A stretch of DNA of 64,000 bases from Marivirga harenae (GTDB lineage Bacteria; Bacteroidota; Bacteroidia; Cytophagales; Cyclobacteriaceae): the NCBI RefSeq assembly GCF_030534335.1, contig NZ_CP130565.1, forward strand, positions 2,873,501 through 2,937,500, in the 5' to 3' direction. Below are positions 63,735 through 64,000 of this stretch, piece after piece (the first letter of the stretch is position 1; the number at the start of each line of letters is the position of its first letter). The position numbers and the translations under genes were made by a program. The notes below the pieces were generated by a model. That model was not told the origin of the DNA. It made no database searches and was given only the letters and a program-made list of their open reading frames with translations.

Positions 63735-64000
63735 TTATTTTTTTATGGGTTGTCCACTTATGGTAGCATGCCAATTTACTACCTGCCATTTTCCATTTCG
63801 CTTGAGAAAAGTACCACTGTTTAAGTAATACTGAACGCTAGTCTCACTATCTGCTTTCATTTTGAAAGCTACAATGGCCATATTTTCATATCGCTGAACA
63901 ATGATGTCCTCGGCTGTATAACGCGTTGTAGAGTTTTCAGTTTGGGTTTGTTCATTCGGTTTGAAACCATCCATAATTTGTTTTTTACCAAATCTAGTTC
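63735..64000 (-). CDS. NTF2-like (DUF4440/SnoaL) protein, C-terminal part
   Basis: The frame enters from the right edge with no stop between 64000 and 63735, so the true start lies beyond the window; an internal ATG at 63974 is not the start. The visible 88 residues (FGKKQIMDGFKPNE, TRYTAEDIIVQRYENMAIVAFKM, SGTFLKRNGKWQVVNWHAT) match the C-terminal half of NTF2-fold DUF4440/SnoaL proteins, including the hallmark GKWQVVxxHAT. The function is unknown. Confidence 0.75.
   Translation of the reverse strand, partial: TRFGKKQIMDGFKPNEQTQTENSTTRYTAEDIIVQRYENMAIVAFKMKADSETSVQYYLNSGTFLKRNGKWQVVNWHATISGQPIKK

Overview
This 64 kb window looks like chromosome from an AT-rich member of the Bacteroidota, most likely a Cytophagales-type marine or soil bacterium (a Marivirga-like organism would fit, but that is inference). 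The signs are: two proteins ending in type IX secretion (T9SS type A) sorting domains; many exported proteins whose signal peptides end in A-Q; upstream sequences matching the Bacteroidota promoter consensus (TTG, about 17-23 nt, TANNTTTG); general lack of Shine-Dalgarno sequences; and family markers such as DUF2911, a fused isobutyryl-CoA mutase, a CzcA-TolC fusion and NifU/Mrp pairs. There are no rRNA or tRNA genes, CRISPR arrays, prophage or transposases. Most of the window is ordinary core genome with accessory islands.

Layout. 1-202: the start of an M1 aminopeptidase gene. 351-8676: a three-gene operon for an exported TPR-CHAT protein, a PD40/OmpA protein and an unknown exported protein. 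8721-12376: an outer-membrane beta-barrel gene divergent from bioF-bioD-bioA, with a BirA-like dyad between them. 12562-14832: pcrA. 14938-16288: a recent tandem duplication of a small exported protein gene with its promoter. 16441-22797 (minus): a run of hybrid histidine kinase, response regulator, small unknown protein, PhnP-like metallo-hydrolase and NFACT/RqcH-like protein. 22853-31358: miaA, a Pif1-like helicase, icmF and rlmF.

31542-37407 (minus) is a heavy-metal efflux operon: a small His-motif protein, then a CzcA-type RND pump fused to its own TolC-like channel, then the adaptor. 37497-42888 (minus) is a cell-envelope operon with 4-nt overlaps: a double D-Ala-D-Ala-ligase-like protein, a three-PASTA membrane protein and a T9SS cargo protein. 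42992-47443 (minus): an M43 metalloprotease, then mrp and nifU. 47581-52556 (plus): dnaG, ribBA, an unknown exported protein, surE and xseB. 52566-56971: a TPR lipoprotein, murB, a lipocalin-like lipoprotein, dCMP deaminase, a DUF2911 protein and mscL. 57045-60546: a small sugar-catabolism group (Tat-type sugar isomerase/epimerase, DUF1080 3-keto-glycoside hydrolase-like lipoprotein, Tat-type Gfo/Idh/MocA oxidoreductase). 60782-64000: an unknown lipoprotein, a DEAD-box RNA helicase with a structured leader, and the end of an NTF2-like protein.

Points most worth a second look: the CzcA-TolC fusion with a signal-peptide-like junction; the exported CHAT operon; the double Ddl; a strong intrinsic terminator for a lipoprotein gene encoded antisense inside the end of murB; a perfect 20-bp GC-rich palindrome just after the DUF2911 promoter; and the BirA-like operator in front of the biotin genes. 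Function calls rest on reading motifs by eye; no database search was run.
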